Shown here: positions 63,166 to 64,000 of the stretch, one piece after another
How the letters are laid out: each line of letters opens with the position of its first letter
Position numbering within the stretch: the first letter of the stretch is position 1
DNA from: Alloacidobacterium sp963823845
GTDB taxonomy: Bacteria > Acidobacteriota > Terriglobia > Terriglobales > Acidobacteriaceae
Assembly (NCBI GenBank): GCA_963823845.1
Contig: CAWGND010000043.1
Span: 53,232-117,231 of the forward strand
Direction of reading: 5' to 3'
Length of the DNA stretch: 64,000 bases
The notes under the pieces: model-generated
What the model was told of the DNA's origin: nothing
What the model saw: only the letters and a program-made list of their open reading frames with translations
Databases searched by the model: none
Program-made: the position numbers and the translations under genes

Positions 63166-64000
63166 ATGGATGGTCCGAAGCTGGAAGTGGCGGACATCTT
63201 CCGCCGCTACGGCCAAGCCTATCGAGAGATGCACGGCGCGTCGATGTCTACAGCGCAGCGACGTGTCATGACCGCCATTGAAGTGTGCCGGACGGCGGCT
63301 CTCGGAGGACAGATCGAAAAGTGCGATGCATGCGGTCAGCAACGCGTTTGTTACCGATCATGCCGCAATCGCCATTGCAACAAGTGTCAGTCGCTGGCGC
63401 GTGCAGAGTGGATCGAACGTCGCCAGGCAGAACTTCTCAACTGCGAGTACTTCCACGTCGTTTTCACTGTGCCGGATAAGATTGCCACGATCGCTTATCA
63501 GAACAAGGAGGTGGTATACAACATCCTCTTCCAGGCCACCTCCGAAACCCTACGCACCATAGCCAATGATCCCGAACACCTGGGCGCGGAGATCGGCTTC
63601 TTCGCCGTTCTACACAGCTGGGGATCGAGTTTGCTGCATCACCCGCATTTGCATTGCGTGGTCCCCGGCGGCGGGCTCTCGCTCGACGGCGCCCGCTGGG
63701 TTCCTTGCACGCCTGGATTCTTCTTGCCCGTGCGCGTGTTGTCGCTACTGTTCCGCCGCCTGTTTCTGGAGCATCTCCAGAACGCTTTCGACTCAGGCAA
63801 ATTGGGATTCTTCACCACGCTGGAAACTCTCCGCGATCGCCGTGAGTTTGCCTGTTACCTGGGATCTGTAAGCAAGGTAAAGTGGGTCGTCTATGCCAAG
63901 CGGCCCTTCGCTGGACCTGAACAGGTGCTGGATTACGTTGGCCGCTACACCCATCGCATTGCGATTTCGAATAATCGCTTGCTGGACATTGAAGGCGGCC
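63166..64000 (+). CDS. IS91 family HUH transposase (3' end outside window)
   Basis: Starts MDGPKLEVADIFRRYGQ. The N-terminal zinc motif CDACGQQRVCYRSCRNRHCNKC and the HUH motif HHPHLHCVVPGGG are present, and YVGRYTHRIAISNNRLL, the conserved tyrosine segment, lies at the window edge. 278 codons are visible, about two-thirds of the usual length, with no stop or frameshift. It nicks one strand and drives rolling-circle transposition, which can carry flanking DNA when termination is missed. Confidence 0.9.
   Translation, partial: MDGPKLEVADIFRRYGQAYREMHGASMSTAQRRVMTAIEVCRTAALGGQIEKCDACGQQRVCYRSCRNRHCNKCQSLARAEWIERRQAELLNCEYFHVVFTVPDKIATIAYQNKEVVYNILFQATSETLRTIANDPEHLGAEIGFFAVLHSWGSSLLHHPHLHCVVPGGGLSLDGARWVPCTPGFFLPVRVLSLLFRRLFLEHLQNAFDSGKLGFFTTLETLRDRREFACYLGSVSKVKWVVYAKRPFAGPEQVLDYVGRYTHRIAISNNRLLDIEGG

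Larger units (their letters stand above)
62074..64000 (+). mobile_element. IS91-type element with tyrosine recombinase (right end outside window)
   Basis: It starts by inference at the 34-bp motif (62074-62107), followed by a tyrosine recombinase gene and an HUH transposase gene that runs off the window. This two-gene layout is seen in IS91/ISCR-like elements that move by rolling-circle transfer and can drag neighbouring DNA. The left border is a hypothesis based on the motif also ending the duplicated SRAP/LigD segments. Confidence 0.6.

Overview
The window reads as a chromosomal piece of an acidobacterium (class Terriglobia or a near relative). The main evidence is the mix of families: clustered secreted FG-GAP/UnbV (CRTAC1-type) proteins with TPR proteins, a very long Oar-like TonB-dependent receptor with an N-terminal carboxypeptidase-regulatory domain, two ADOP-type permeases each paired with a PadR regulator, and an ECF sigma factor next to a Ser/Thr kinase with a TPR tail. 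The organism call is inferred from gene content only; there is no rRNA marker.

Layout. 0-11.4 kb: intact secreted or periplasmic CRTAC1 and TPR genes, a GlcG/HbpS-type protein and a carboxypeptidase-regulatory/TPR protein. 11.5-14.4 kb: a gene graveyard beside the 3' half of a tRNA-Glu. It holds the N-terminal half of a tyrosine recombinase joined to an antisense, frameshifted ATP-dependent DNA ligase, a histidine-kinase scrap, the C-terminal half of a manganese catalase, and a cupin-domain scrap. 14.7-27.9 kb: polysaccharide-use genes (six-hairpin glycosidase-like protein, Oar-like receptor, GH92 alpha-mannosidase, lactonase-fold protein) with broken genes between them (threonine dehydratase, ECF sigma, Gfo/Idh/MocA, NIPSNAP). 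28-34 kb: a broken LytTR response regulator, an ECF sigma/kinase pair and a LacI regulator with a twin operator upstream. 35-40 kb: a broken IS110 element and a PadR/ADOP pair. 40.9-44.2 kb: an SRAP (YedK/HMCES-like) gene split by a group II intron, tail-to-tail with a DNA-ligase-D scrap. 45.1-50.8 kb: a formate dehydrogenase operon (selenocysteine alpha subunit, Fe-S beta, cytochrome b gamma, FdhE) preceded by a tRNA-Sec-like gene. 51-58 kb: an HD-CBS-HEPN-like protein, small zinc-motif and helical genes, and a PQQ-propeller/DUF11 protein. 58.2-64 kb: a second copy of the SRAP-tail/ligase-tail segment, an ADOP/PadR pair (PadR frameshifted), and an IS91-type element (tyrosine recombinase plus HUH transposase) that runs off the window.

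How the parts fit. Formate dehydrogenase is the clearest complete pathway unit: a Tat-exported selenoenzyme whose UGA is followed by a hairpin at the same distance and with the same loop as I recall for E. coli fdhF. The mobile parts appear linked: a 34-bp motif lies next to the IS91-type genes and also ends both copies of the SRAP/ligase segment, which suggests the element moved that segment. Single-base frameshifts are frequent in the accessory segments, while long housekeeping-like genes of 590-1100 codons are intact. This favours real gene decay over uniformly poor sequence, though individual indels could still be sequencing errors.
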